A stretch of 64,000 bases of DNA, from NCBI GenBank assembly GCA_963667875.2, contig CAXXGC010000013.1, positions 558,001 through 622,000 on the forward strand, in the 5' to 3' direction. This DNA is from JAEXOD01 sp963667875 (GTDB lineage: Bacteria; Bacteroidota; Ignavibacteria; Ignavibacteriales; Melioribacteraceae). Under the pieces are notes generated by a model. The model saw only the letters and a program-made list of their open reading frames with translations. It ran no database searches and was not told the origin of the DNA. Shown piece after piece: positions 9,567 to 18,287 of this stretch. The translations under genes and the position numbers were made by a program. Positions within the stretch are counted from its first letter, which is position 1. Each line of letters starts with the position of its first letter.

Positions 9567-10346
9567 TTAGTTTATTAATTTTTTAAAAATATTCCCGTTT
9601 ATAATTACCATTTGTTTTCTTGTAAATACATTTATTATAAATATAATTATTTTATTAATAATACCATCAATAACAGAGGGTTTTTTGCCTAAATGTTTTA
9701 ATGCGGTATCAACAACTTGCTCGGGTGATCTACATATTGTATTTTGTTTAAGTCCTGCCTTTTTATGGAATTCTGTTTTTGTGGTACCGGGATTAACACA
9801 TAATACATCAATGTTATAATTTTTTAATTCGTACCATAATCCACAGGCAAAAGATTCAATAAAAGCTTTAGAAGCTGAATATACAGCATTAAAAGGTGTA
9901 GGAATAAATGCTAAAGTAGAACCGATAAATATTATTGCACCTGTTTTCTTTTTTTTCATTTTATTGGTAACTATTTTTGTTAAATATAACGGTGCGGCAC
10001 AATTTAAGTCCATCATGTTAATATATTTATCAATATCATTATCAACAAATTCACCCTTAAATCCAAACCCAGCATTATTAATTAATAAACTAATTTCCTT
10101 ATCAAAAATTTTAGTTTCAATTAATTGAAAACAATTTTTATCGCTTAAATCAATGGAAATTATTTCAATATCAATTTTGTATAGCTTCAACAATAATTCT
10201 TTAAGTTCGGTTAATTTTTCTTCATTTCTTGCAATTAAAACCAAATTATAGCCATATTGAGCTAATTTTTCCGCAAAAGCTTTTCCAATACCGGATGAAG
10301 CACCAGTAACCAAAGCCCATTCTTTATACTTAATATTTTTTTTCAT
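9567..10346 (-). CDS. Short-chain dehydrogenase/reductase (SDR)
   Basis: Classical SDR of the DltE/YqjQ-like subgroup, an NAD(P)-dependent oxidoreductase on an unknown substrate. The Rossmann motif GASSGIG is near the N-terminus. NNAGFG, a catalytic Ser region IFIGSTLAF and the YSASK active site (Tyr and Lys) follow. The last ~30 residues are hydrophobic and may be membrane-associated. The frame extends to a GTG at 10370; I use the ATG at 10346, which sits at the normal distance from the Gly-rich motif (259 residues). It is transcribed ahead of the VOC gene with almost no gap. Confidence 0.88.
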   Translation of the reverse strand: MKKNIKYKEWALVTGASSGIGKAFAEKLAQYGYNLVLIARNEEKLTELKELLLKLYKIDIEIISIDLSDKNCFQLIETKIFDKEISLLINNAGFGFKGEFVDNDIDKYINMMDLNCAAPLYLTKIVTNKMKKKKTGAIIFIGSTLAFIPTPFNAVYSASKAFIESFACGLWYELKNYNIDVLCVNPGTTKTEFHKKAGLKQNTICRSPEQVVDTALKHLGKKPSVIDGIINKIIIFIINVFTRKQMVIINGNIFKKLIN

Positions 10347-10495
10347 ATTTATTTTTGTTAAATTTTCCACACCTTTATTGAATATTTTTATTATTTATTC
10401 ATTTATATTGATAATCTACGGACCAAAAATCAAAATATATTTCCAAAAAACATAAAATTTGATTAAATTTATAATTCAATTAAATCGGAACTTAA

Positions 10496-12955
10496 ATGTT
10501 TGTAGAAAAATCAAATAAAATCGCTATCTGCTTCAACAATACTACATATACTTACGAAGAAACAGTTATAAATATAAACAAATTCGCGTCTTTATATAAA
10601 GAGGCCGATGCAAAAAAAGTTGTAGTTTTTGCCGAAAACAGACCCGAATGGGCATTTGCATTTTATTCGGCATGGAAAAACAACACAATTGCGGTTACAA
10701 TTGATCACATGTCAACAACTGATGAAGTTAAATATATATTAAATGACTGCAAACCTGAAATTATTTTTTGTTCATTAGAATCAAAAAAAGTAATTGATAA
10801 AGTGTTGGATAAATTAGATTATGCACCCAAATTGCTTGTTTTTGAAGATATTAATTTAGACAAAATAAAATCTGATGATTCCGCATTAAAAATTGAAAAT
10901 GTAATGGAAACTGCTCTTATAATTTATACTTCCGGTACAACTGCATTTCCAAAAGGAGTTATGCTTTCATTTGATAATTTATTAGCAAATGTTGAGGCAG
11001 TAGTTGACGCAAAAATTTATACTGATAAAATACGCGCAATGATTTTACTTCCGCTTCATCATGCTCTGCCGCTTATGGGAAGTCTTATTATCCCCCTATC
11101 AGTACAGGGTATGGTTGCCTTTTGCCCTTCATTAAATTCCGAAGATATTGTTGCAACTTTGAAGAAATTTAAAATTACTTTAATTATTGGAGTACCCCGT
11201 TTTTATTCTCTTTTACGCCGAAAAATACGAGATAAAATTAATCAAAAGGCTGCAACCAGATTAATATTCAAATTATGCGAAAAAATTGATTCAAAACCTT
11301 TATCTAAAAAAATCTTTGCAAAAGTTCATGAAGGATTCGGAGGATATCTTGAATTTCTTGTTTGTGGAGGTGCAGCTTTAGATTACGAAGTTGAACGAGA
11401 TTACAGAACTTTAGGATTTGAGGTTCTTGTAGGTTATGGAATGACTGAATGCGCTCCGATGATAAGTTTTCCGCGTCCCGGAAAAGCAAAAATTGGTGCT
11501 TCCGGCCAATCTTTATCCTGCAATGAAATCAAAGAAGTTGAAAATGAAATTGTTACACGCGGTAGAAATGTTATGCAGGGTTATTATAATAAACCCGAAG
11601 AAACTGCCGAAATAATGAAAGATGGCTGGCTTTATACAGGCGATTTGGGTCATCTGGATTCAGAGGGTTATGTTGTTATTACGGGCCGAAAAAAAGAACT
11701 TATTGTTTTATCTAACGGTAAAAACATAAGTCCGGTTGAAATTGAAGAAAAAATAAGTTCAATTTCGGATATTGTTTTTGAAAATGCTGTTTTTCTTAAA
11801 GGTGATTCTTTAAATATCATTATTTGTCCTGATCCAAAAAAAGTATCGGAATTGGTTACCGGTGATTTGGAAGAATATGTAAAATGGAATATTATTGACA
11901 AATATAATCAGTCAGCTGCACCCTATAAAAAAATAACAAGATTTTTTGTCGTTAATCAGGAGCTCCCCCGCACCCGACTTGGAAAAGTTAAAAGATATGA
12001 ATTAGATAAGTTATTAAGTTCTCCCGAAGTTGTAAAAACAACTCATCCCGAACCTACATTTAAAGAATACATAATGATTAAAAATTATCTTAAAGAATTA
12101 AAATCTCAAGAAGTTTATTGTAATGATCACCTTGAACTTGATCTTGGAATTGATTCATTAGATAAAGTAAGTTTTCAGTTATTTTTAAAAACCTCATTTG
12201 GATTAGATTTTTCTAACGAAGAACTTGGTAAATTTAGCAGTGTTCAGGCACTTGCCGAATATGTTGAAGAAAAGAAAGTAAAATCGGAAAGCGAATCTAT
12301 AAACTGGGGTGCAATATTTAAAGAAAGGGTTGATATTTCCCTTCCTAAAAGCTGGTTTACTCATCAAATATTAAAAAATGTTTCAAAATATTTTTTGAAA
12401 GTGTATTTTAGAATTAAAGGTGAAGGAATGGAAAACATTCCCGACGGTCCTTTTATTATTGCACCAAATCATCAAAGTTTTATTGACGGGTTGTTTGTAT
12501 CAATGTTTTTGAAAACTAAACAACTTAAAAAAACATATTATTATGCAAAAGAAAAACACGTTAATACTAAATTAATTAAATTTGTAGCCGCTAAACATAA
12601 TGTAATTGTGATGGATTTAAATAACGATTTAATGCTTTCTTTACAAAAATTAGCCGAAGTATTAAAACGCGGTAAAAGTATAATGATATTCCCTGAAGGT
12701 ACTCGCACAAAAGATGGAGATTTAGGTTCCTTTAAACGTACTTTTGCAATTTTGTCAACCGAACTTAATGTACCTATTGTTCCGGTTGCAATAACAGGAG
12801 CTTTTGAAGCTCTGCCAAGCGGTTCACTTTTTCCAAAACCTTTTAAAGAGATAAGTGTTAAATTCTTAAAACCAATTTATCCCGAAGGTCAATCATACGA
12901 TAGCTTAAAAAGTTCTGTTTTTGAAACCTTATCCAAAGCATTAAAAAAGAAATAA
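10496..12955 (+). CDS. Fused acyl-CoA/acyl-ACP synthetase - acyl carrier - 1-acylglycerolphosphate acyltransferase
   Basis: Three enzymes in one 819-residue chain. Residues ~1-500 are an adenylate-forming ligase with IIYTSGTTAFPKG at ~142, GYGMTECAP and TGDLGHLD. Residues ~520-590 are an acyl-carrier domain with LGIDSLDK, where Ser ~554 is the phosphopantetheine site. Residues ~625-819 are a PlsC-type acyltransferase with NHQSFIDG (His ~659, Asp ~664) and FPEGTRTKDG at ~732. The likely role is to activate a free fatty acid, hold it on the built-in carrier and transfer it to a lysophospholipid or glycerolipid, as in the Aas recycling system. Unlike LplT-Aas fusions it has no transporter domain, and it carries an internal ACP. 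Activity is inferred from domains. Confidence 0.9.
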   Translation: MFVEKSNKIAICFNNTTYTYEETVININKFASLYKEADAKKVVVFAENRPEWAFAFYSAWKNNTIAVTIDHMSTTDEVKYILNDCKPEIIFCSLESKKVIDKVLDKLDYAPKLLVFEDINLDKIKSDDSALKIENVMETALIIYTSGTTAFPKGVMLSFDNLLANVEAVVDAKIYTDKIRAMILLPLHHALPLMGSLIIPLSVQGMVAFCPSLNSEDIVATLKKFKITLIIGVPRFYSLLRRKIRDKINQKAATRLIFKLCEKIDSKPLSKKIFAKVHEGFGGYLEFLVCGGAALDYEVERDYRTLGFEVLVGYGMTECAPMISFPRPGKAKIGASGQSLSCNEIKEVENEIVTRGRNVMQGYYNKPEETAEIMKDGWLYTGDLGHLDSEGYVVITGRKKELIVLSNGKNISPVEIEEKISSISDIVFENAVFLKGDSLNIIICPDPKKVSELVTGDLEEYVKWNIIDKYNQSAAPYKKITRFFVVNQELPRTRLGKVKRYELDKLLSSPEVVKTTHPEPTFKEYIMIKNYLKELKSQEVYCNDHLELDLGIDSLDKVSFQLFLKTSFGLDFSNEELGKFSSVQALAEYVEEKKVKSESESINWGAIFKERVDISLPKSWFTHQILKNVSKYFLKVYFRIKGEGMENIPDGPFIIAPNHQSFIDGLFVSMFLKTKQLKKTYYYAKEKHVNTKLIKFVAAKHNVIVMDLNNDLMLSLQKLAEVLKRGKSIMIFPEGTRTKDGDLGSFKRTFAILSTELNVPIVPVAITGAFEALPSGSLFPKPFKEISVKFLKPIYPEGQSYDSLKSSVFETLSKALKKK

Positions 12956-13027
12956 CCCCAAATTTTTATGGGGATAATATTTTAATATCTTTCACTTTAA
13001 GTGACGCAAGCTAACCGATTATAATAT

Positions 13028-13054
13028 AACACGTTACCAGCCTCGTAACGTGTT
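13028..13054. terminator. Perfect 10 bp stem-loop between convergent genes
   Basis: AACACGTTAC at 13028-13037 pairs perfectly with GTAACGTGTT at 13045-13054 across a 7 nt loop. It may end transcription from the fusion gene, but there is no clean T run, so it could instead belong to the palindromic repeat content of this gap. Confidence 0.4.
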
Positions 13055-13160
13055 GTTTACGCCCTATAACTCTTTACTTTTTAAGTATACTAATTTTCAT
13101 TTATTTAAATTCTAACCTCACAAAAACGCATTAAGTTGTAATATGTGCAGATAAAGATAT

Positions 13161-13234
13161 ATCAGCCACAGAGTGGCGAAAAGTGTATAGCAACATTGGC
13201 CCCAGATATAAATGAAGCCCCATAGGGGCGACAC
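13161..13234 (+). repeat. Two-hairpin repeat module (divergent relative of the transposase-flanking modules)
   Basis: A 74 nt module begins ATCAGC and ends GACAC. Hairpin 1 is GCCAC-AGA-GTGGC (13165-13177). It is followed by GAAAAGTGTATAGCA, a spacer, then hairpin 2 GCCCC-ATA-GGGGC (13217-13229). Length, end sequences and order match the modules at 17563-17636 and 18201-18273, while the stem bases differ in a compensated way. Confidence 0.7.
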
Positions 13235-13436
13235 CTAAATAATTTAAAATAACGTGTTATAGGCGTATAAATGTCACTCCGCCGGATCAAAATCCAATTG
13301 TTTGCGGGTCTTGTTTTTTAAATACAATTCGCTTTTGCCTTGTGGGACAGATACGCGTAAACATGTAATATTTTTTTATACATACCCCAGCCTTATACCT
13401 TATTATTCCGAATTCTTCATCTCTAAGGGCTTTTTT

Positions 13437-13988
13437 TTATATCATTTCACTTAAAAGTTCCGGTCTGGGCGATGGTATTACCACTTTATTAACTAATAAA
13501 CCCCGCTGCCCTATAATATAAGCTCCTGCTTCAACCGCGCTGGTAACTGCAGCAACTTCACCTGTTAATGTACAAAAAGCTTTTCCGCCCAATGCCATAG
13601 CTAATCTTATTTCAATCAACTGCACATTTGATGCTTTTACTGCCGCATCGGCACCTTCAATTAATGAAGCGACTGAATATGCTTCTAAAATTCCGAGTGC
13701 TTCCAAATGATCTACTTTATTATGACCCGAAATGGCCGGAAAAATATCTTCGTGCACATTTGGAATTACAAAAGAATCTATTACTGCGTAATCTACATTT
13801 TTAATTCCGGCATCAACACTTGTTTGAACTGCGGCAACATCACCACCAATGAGCACCATAAATTTACCGGAACAGATTGACCTTGATAAAATTAAAGTAA
13901 CTTCCGATGTTTTTAACATTATATCAGCAGCCTGCATTCCTGCTGCTATACTTGATAACTCTATTAAACCGATTGAATTCATTTCCAT
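13437..13988 (-). CDS. pduT: PduT-like bacterial microcompartment shell protein (tandem BMC domains)
   Basis: Trimeric shell protein made of two fused BMC domains (residues ~3-90 and ~95-183); its 183-residue length equals PduT. Matching blocks include GLIELSSIAAGM, KVDHLEALGILE, and IPSPRPE near the end. The segment SICSGKF carries Cys39, aligning with the PduT cysteine (Cys38 in Salmonella) that contributes to a [4Fe-4S] cluster at the trimer pore. The start ATG has AAGGA seven bases upstream. It is the last gene of a unit with the PduS-like protein, its expected electron-transfer partner. No other shell genes are in the window, so the main compartment locus, if any, must be elsewhere. Confidence 0.9.
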   Translation of the reverse strand: MEMNSIGLIELSSIAAGMQAADIMLKTSEVTLILSRSICSGKFMVLIGGDVAAVQTSVDAGIKNVDYAVIDSFVIPNVHEDIFPAISGHNKVDHLEALGILEAYSVASLIEGADAAVKASNVQLIEIRLAMALGGKAFCTLTGEVAAVTSAVEAGAYIIGQRGLLVNKVVIPSPRPELLSEMI

Positions 13989-13991
13989 TTG

Positions 13992-15305
13992 TTATTCCTT
14001 AGATATAACTACATAATTACTTGTAATTTCTTTAATTACACCATCAATAGAAGCATGAATGTTAGCTCCCATTTTACCATCTTCATTTTTTGCAAGAAGT
14101 TCGCCTTTTGCAACTGAAGAATATAATTCCTTAACAACAACCGAAGGAGCACCAACGTGTTGTTTAGTATAAATTTTTACTTCGTTAATTATAGGTTTTT
14201 CAGAAGTATACGGAGTTTTTGTTTCATATTTTTCAATATCCAAACGTTTTAATAACTGCTTAATTGGTACTCTTCTTCCTTCTTTAATTGGATGTACCTT
14301 AACAGGTTTAGTCTGCTGGTATTTAAAATTATTTGCACGCATTTCTTCTTTGCTTTGAACACATGCTTCACGGGGATACAAGTCTTCCGGACATGAATAC
14401 AGCGAACATAATCCGCATGCGCAGCATAAATCGGCATATTTATTCCATAATTCTTTGCCTGTAGTTGTAAATACTAAACTTCGCATAACTTTATGCGGCT
14501 GAACATCGTAACCAAGTAAATAACGGGGACAAAACTCGGTACAATAACTGCATTGATCACATGCCGATTTTCCTATTTTATTCATGCTTTCTTTTGGTCT
14601 TGCCATTCTATTAACCAAATAATGATCTTTTGGCAATATAATTATTCCGGCAGTGGTTTTTGTAACAACCTCATCCAAATCGAATGAAAGTTTACCCATT
14701 AATATACCGCTTATATATATTGCAAAATCTTTTGTTAACGCACCGCCGGCAAATTTAATTAAATCACTAAATTTTGTACCAATTGGAGCAAAAAACGAAC
14801 ATGGTTTTTTTACCAATCCGGTAACACTTAAAAACTTTTCCGTAACCGGAATTCCGTTAATTGCATTATTTATATTAAAAAAAGTTTCTACATTATTTAC
14901 AACACAACCAACATTTAATGGAATACCAAAAGGCGGAATTAACCTGTTTGTAGCCGCATAAACTAATTCGTATTCATCTCCGGCCGGATAAAAATCACCT
15001 AATTGACACATTTCAATTTGTGTATCAAGTACTTTTGAAATTGAACTGACCGCTTTTACATTTTTTGCTTTAATTCCAAAATAACCTTTTTTGGCTCCGG
15101 TACTGGCAATCATTGCTTCCATTCCGGCAACAACTTCTTTTGGAAAATTAACCATTAATTCGTAGTCTTTATGAATAAGCGGCTCACATTCGGCACCGTT
15201 TGCAAGTACAAATTCAACTTTTGAATTTGCTTTGATATGCGTAGGGAAACCTGCACCCCCGGCACCAACAACTCCGGCATTATATATACTTTGCGATAAA
15301 TCCAT
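13992..15305 (-). CDS. pduS: PduS-like RnfC-family flavin/Fe-S oxidoreductase
   Basis: Homologue of PduS, described as a cobalamin reductase or electron-transfer protein of microcompartments and related to RnfC/NuoF. The N-terminal GVVGAGGAGFPTH and the ANGAECEP segment are the flavin/nucleotide-binding part; an SLBB-like region follows. Two cysteine clusters, CDQCSYCTEFCP and CCACGLC...CP, should bind two [4Fe-4S] centres, and a short lipoyl-like tail ends the protein. A start at 15314 overlaps the upstream stop and leaves no room after AAGGA; the ATG at 15305 has nine bases, so I use it (437 residues). It sits between the SpoIIE gene and pduT, with gaps of one and three bases. Confidence 0.88.
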   Translation of the reverse strand: MDLSQSIYNAGVVGAGGAGFPTHIKANSKVEFVLANGAECEPLIHKDYELMVNFPKEVVAGMEAMIASTGAKKGYFGIKAKNVKAVSSISKVLDTQIEMCQLGDFYPAGDEYELVYAATNRLIPPFGIPLNVGCVVNNVETFFNINNAINGIPVTEKFLSVTGLVKKPCSFFAPIGTKFSDLIKFAGGALTKDFAIYISGILMGKLSFDLDEVVTKTTAGIIILPKDHYLVNRMARPKESMNKIGKSACDQCSYCTEFCPRYLLGYDVQPHKVMRSLVFTTTGKELWNKYADLCCACGLCSLYSCPEDLYPREACVQSKEEMRANNFKYQQTKPVKVHPIKEGRRVPIKQLLKRLDIEKYETKTPYTSEKPIINEVKIYTKQHVGAPSVVVKELYSSVAKGELLAKNEDGKMGANIHASIDGVIKEITSNYVVISKE

Positions 15306-15306
15306 T

Positions 15307-16542
15307 TTATTCATTCCTTCTTATCACTACTAACGTTTTATCATCTTGATATTTACTATCTTTAGTGGAAAATTTTTGAACATCATCTAAAATTGCATAA
15401 CATATTTCGCGTGGTGATAAATTTATACTTTTCCTTATTATGTTTTCCAATCTTTTTTCTTCATAAAGTTCAAATTTTTCATTTGCCGATTCAACAATAC
15501 CGTCAGTATAAATAACTAAAATATCACCTTTTGAAAAATTAATACTGTCGGTATCATATTTTGAGTGTGGTGCAGGACCTAATAAAGGACCTGTGGCATC
15601 AAGATATGTAATTTCTTTATTTTTACTTTTTATAAACATTGGCGGGTTGTGTCCCCCATTGGCATACAAACACAATCCTTTTTTATCATTGGATATTTCC
15701 GCATAAAATAAAGAGGTAAATCTATCATCGGCAAATATTTTGTTAACTAATTCATTCATTCTATAAAAAAGCGGAGATATTTTTATTTGAAATGTACTTG
15801 CCATACGAACAGCCCCTGAAATATACATAGCTTCAGCTGCTGCAGCCAAACCTTTGGAGGCGGCATCACCCACTGTTATTCCAAGTCGCGATTCATCATC
15901 ACCTATTTTTAAATAATCAAAAAAATCACCGCCAAGTGTTTCGGCAGGTATTGTTACGCCAAACAATTCATAATCGTGAAATTTTAACTCGTGATCGGGC
16001 AATATACTTCTTTGCAATTCTTTAGCTTTATCAATATCTTCCATCAAACTTTTACGCGATGAATATAACCTGCGTTCGTTTATTTTTTGTGTTAATACTG
16101 TTGCTACAATGTTTAATGTATATCTTAATTCATCATCTATACTTTCGCAATTTACCGCAAGTAAATATTTGTAATACGATTTACCGTTAATTTTTAATCT
16201 TTGGCCAACACCCGATGCGGAATATTTGAATATTCCCTTTTTAATTAAAATTTTATTTGTTTCGTTGGCTAAAACAGTACGTTCAATGCTTATCAATTCA
16301 AAAACAGGATAATCTTTTATCTCCAAATAAAAATCGGGATTAATACGCTGTACATTTCCTGTTTGATATAATAAACCATAAGCTTTTTTATCAACATCTA
16401 ACTCCCAAATCCTTCCGCCGGTAATATGAATTTCTTCATTTTTTAATAATTGTTCAACAACTTCAATTAATAATTCTTTATCACTATCAAATTTTTTAGA
16501 CGCAACGGTTTCAATGGTTCTGTATAGTCTTTTTTGTTTCAT
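15307..16542 (-). CDS. PP2C-type (SpoIIE/RsbU) serine phosphatase with N-terminal sensor region
   Basis: 411 residues. The N-terminal ~165 residues form a GAF-like sensory region. A short helix with AKELQRSILP leads into the SpoIIE phosphatase domain: PAETLGGDFFDY, GDAASKGLAAA, NGGHNPP and IYTDGIVES carry the metal-binding aspartates. Such proteins reverse the phosphorylation of anti-anti-sigma factors. Here it is the first gene of a unit with pduS and pduT and probably controls or responds to their pathway. No STAS or anti-sigma gene adjoins it. Operon membership is seen in the spacing; the regulatory link is inferred. Confidence 0.87.
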   Translation of the reverse strand: MKQKRLYRTIETVASKKFDSDKELLIEVVEQLLKNEEIHITGGRIWELDVDKKAYGLLYQTGNVQRINPDFYLEIKDYPVFELISIERTVLANETNKILIKKGIFKYSASGVGQRLKINGKSYYKYLLAVNCESIDDELRYTLNIVATVLTQKINERRLYSSRKSLMEDIDKAKELQRSILPDHELKFHDYELFGVTIPAETLGGDFFDYLKIGDDESRLGITVGDAASKGLAAAAEAMYISGAVRMASTFQIKISPLFYRMNELVNKIFADDRFTSLFYAEISNDKKGLCLYANGGHNPPMFIKSKNKEITYLDATGPLLGPAPHSKYDTDSINFSKGDILVIYTDGIVESANEKFELYEEKRLENIIRKSINLSPREICYAILDDVQKFSTKDSKYQDDKTLVVIRRNE

Positions 16543-16779
16543 TTATTCTTTTCTTTTTAATTTTTTAAATAATCAACAAAAAATATAATTAAAATATTCA
16601 TCAAAATCTAAAAAAAATGTCTAAACCATCATTTATAGGATTTTAGAAATAACGTGATTTTTCCGCATTTATCATTAAAAAGATTTATTAATAAATAAAT
16701 ATCCTTATAATTTTTGGTTTGGAATAATAATTTTAATTTAATAACTTAATTAGTATTTGAAAACTATTTAGTTTATTAA

Positions 16780-17172
16780 ATGAGAATATGTAAAATGAAA
16801 ACAAAAATGTTTATTTTTTTAGTTTTAATTATCTTTATTTCATGTAGTGAAAAAGAGGTTATTAATAATCCCGATTTTATTAAATCGGAGTACGAAATAG
16901 CTGTTAATCAAAGTTTTCAAATTAATTTAGTTTCAAATCCAACAACCGGTTACAGTTGGAAATGGACAAATAAACAGTCTGTTACTGTTGTTGATACTTT
17001 TAATTTTGGTTATATTCCCGATAAGCCAATGTTAGATGGCAGCGGCGGTAAGGAAGTTTGGAATTTTAGAGGTATTAAGACCGGAACTGATACAATTAAA
17101 TTGGAATATAACCGTTCTTGGGACCCAAATTCGACTGTTGATACAAAAAAAATATTGGTAATTGTGAAATAA
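16780..17172 (+). CDS. Chagasin-like (inhibitor family I42) lipoprotein
   Basis: A 130-residue exported protein predicted to inhibit papain-family cysteine peptidases. A short signal peptide ends in a lipobox-like FISC. The mature part has the chagasin loops: NPTTGYSW (first inhibitory loop), GSGGKEVWNF and a final NRSWDP in place of the usual RPW. The ATG at 16795 (five residues in) could equally be the start, since it begins directly with the hydrophobic signal. The gene stands alone, ahead of the repeat-rich transposase region. Confidence 0.83.
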   Translation: MRICKMKTKMFIFLVLIIFISCSEKEVINNPDFIKSEYEIAVNQSFQINLVSNPTTGYSWKWTNKQSVTVVDTFNFGYIPDKPMLDGSGGKEVWNFRGIKTGTDTIKLEYNRSWDPNSTVDTKKILVIVK

Positions 17173-17742
17173 AACATTGATTAAAGGATTGTCTGAACCA
17201 GGATTAAAAAGAAATTGTGAATTATGAATTATGAATGGTGAATTAAAAGATTGTCTGAACCAAGATTTAAAGATTGTCATGCTTTTTAATTCCAGAATAG
17301 ATTTTTATAAAATGAATTATGATGTGAATAATCTTAACAGCAGCGGAGCTGCGAAACGTTAATAGCACCAATTATAAATATAGAATTACGAGCTGCGTAG
17401 CTGCGGCACAAATTGCGTATAAAATTAAACGATAATTATATAATCACCTGTTATTGTTGATTTTATTAACGTTTTGAACCGATAATGATGATTAATTCAA
17501 TTTTATGAATCCAATTGTTATATAATCATCATTCTAATTATAATTATCAATCAAACAATTTTATCAGCAGCGGAGCTGCGAAACGTTAATAGCACCAATT
17601 ATAAATATAGAATTACGAGCTGCGTAGCTGCGACACATTTTTATATTTTTTACGTTTAATTCTCAAAATTAATTGTGTTGAACATATTATATTTGCAGAA
17701 TTTTAGAATAATAATTAAATTAATAAAAAACAATTTTCTAAA
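17173..17742. other. 570 bp gap: dispersed repeats and transposase left end
   Basis: Contains two copies of a GATTGTCTGAACC motif (17187-17199 and 17249-17261), one 169 bp repeat unit (17338-17506) and the left terminal module of the transposase element (17563-17636). About 100 bp of AT-rich leader lies before the transposase start. I see no other gene. Confidence 0.7.
17338..17506 (+). repeat. Non-autonomous repeat unit 1 (169 bp) of the transposase family
   Basis: Starts with CAGCAGCGGAGCTGCG (hairpin GCAGC-GGA-GCTGC), then GAAACGTTAATAGCACC, a second stem-loop near GAGCTGCGTAGCTGCG, about 60 bp of AT-rich spacer, and an inverted, decayed right end TTATTAACGTTTTGAACC. The same layout and nearly the same length recur at 18288, 18457 and 18683. 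Confidence 0.85.
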
Positions 17743-18273
17743 ATGGCTAATACATATACGCGATTATATTTTCATGTCATTTTTGCGGTCAAAGGTAGGG
17801 AGAACGATCTTTCTATCAACTGGAAGGAACGATTATTCCAATATATTTCCGGGATTATTACAAATAAAAACCAGAAATTGATGATTGTTAACGGAACAAC
17901 CAATCATATTCACTTACTAATAGGAACCCAACCCGATTGTAATCTTTCTGAACTAATCCGTGACATAAAATCCAATTCGTCAAAATTTATAAATGAAAAC
18001 AAATTTGTATTTGGTAAATTCGAATGGCAAAGAGGATATGGAGCATTTACAATTGGATACTCACAATTAGAAAAAATTATTGATTATATCAAATTTCAAG
18101 AAGAACATCATAAAACGAAATCATTTAAAGATGAGTATATTGGTTTTTTAAAATTGTATAATATTGAATTTTCAAACGATTATATTTTTGAGGATAATTA
18201 GTGTCGCCCCCATGGGGCTTTATTTTTGGGCTTTTTATTTTTGTTATTAACGTTTCGCACCGATGGTGCTGAT
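17563..18273 (+). mobile_element. IS200-like/RAYT element bounded by inverted two-hairpin modules
   Basis: The left module 17563-17636 begins ATCAGCA and ends GACAC. The right module 18201-18273 is its inverted counterpart, starting GTGTC and ending TGCTGAT. Between them is only the transposase gene. In the right module hairpin 1 is GCACC-ATC-GGTGC and hairpin 2 pairs GCCCC with GGGGC when read on the minus strand. Both sides share GAAACGTTAATA. The boundaries are drawn from these symmetrical ends; the true excised unit is not known. Confidence 0.75.
17743..18201 (+). CDS. Y1 tyrosine transposase (IS200-like / REP-associated, RAYT)
   Basis: 152-residue single-tyrosine HUH transposase. The HUH motif appears as NHIHLLI near residue 55, and a C-terminal helix IGYSQLEKIIDYIKFQEEHH supplies the candidate catalytic tyrosine. 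The protein is full-length and apparently intact, with no TnpB partner. Its stop codon overlaps the first base of the right-hand repeat module, and it is surrounded by repeat units with the same ends. This is the arrangement described for RAYTs and the REP/BIME sequences they mobilise. Confidence 0.9.
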   Translation: MANTYTRLYFHVIFAVKGRENDLSINWKERLFQYISGIITNKNQKLMIVNGTTNHIHLLIGTQPDCNLSELIRDIKSNSSKFINENKFVFGKFEWQRGYGAFTIGYSQLEKIIDYIKFQEEHHKTKSFKDEYIGFLKLYNIEFSNDYIFEDN

Positions 18274-18287
18274 TAATTCAATTTTAT

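Larger units (their letters stand above)
12956..13436. other. 481 bp intergenic region with palindromic elements
   Basis: Gap between convergent genes. Just after the synthetase stop is a weak CCCCA/TGGGG stem (12956-12973). A perfect 10 bp hairpin lies at 13028-13054, and its TATAACACGTTA arm recurs inverted at 13250-13261, so the ~236 bp in between could be a small mobile or palindromic unit. Inside that stretch is a two-hairpin module (13161-13234), listed separately. I see no gene here. Confidence 0.6.

Noticed and set aside
12956..12973. CCCCA/TGGGG as a firm terminator after the fusion gene.
   Set aside because: The stem is five base pairs and has no T run after it, so it is mentioned only as a weak stem.
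17675..17881. A plus-strand frame overlapping the transposase start.
   Set aside because: It overlaps the Y1 transposase in another frame and lacks any family pattern.
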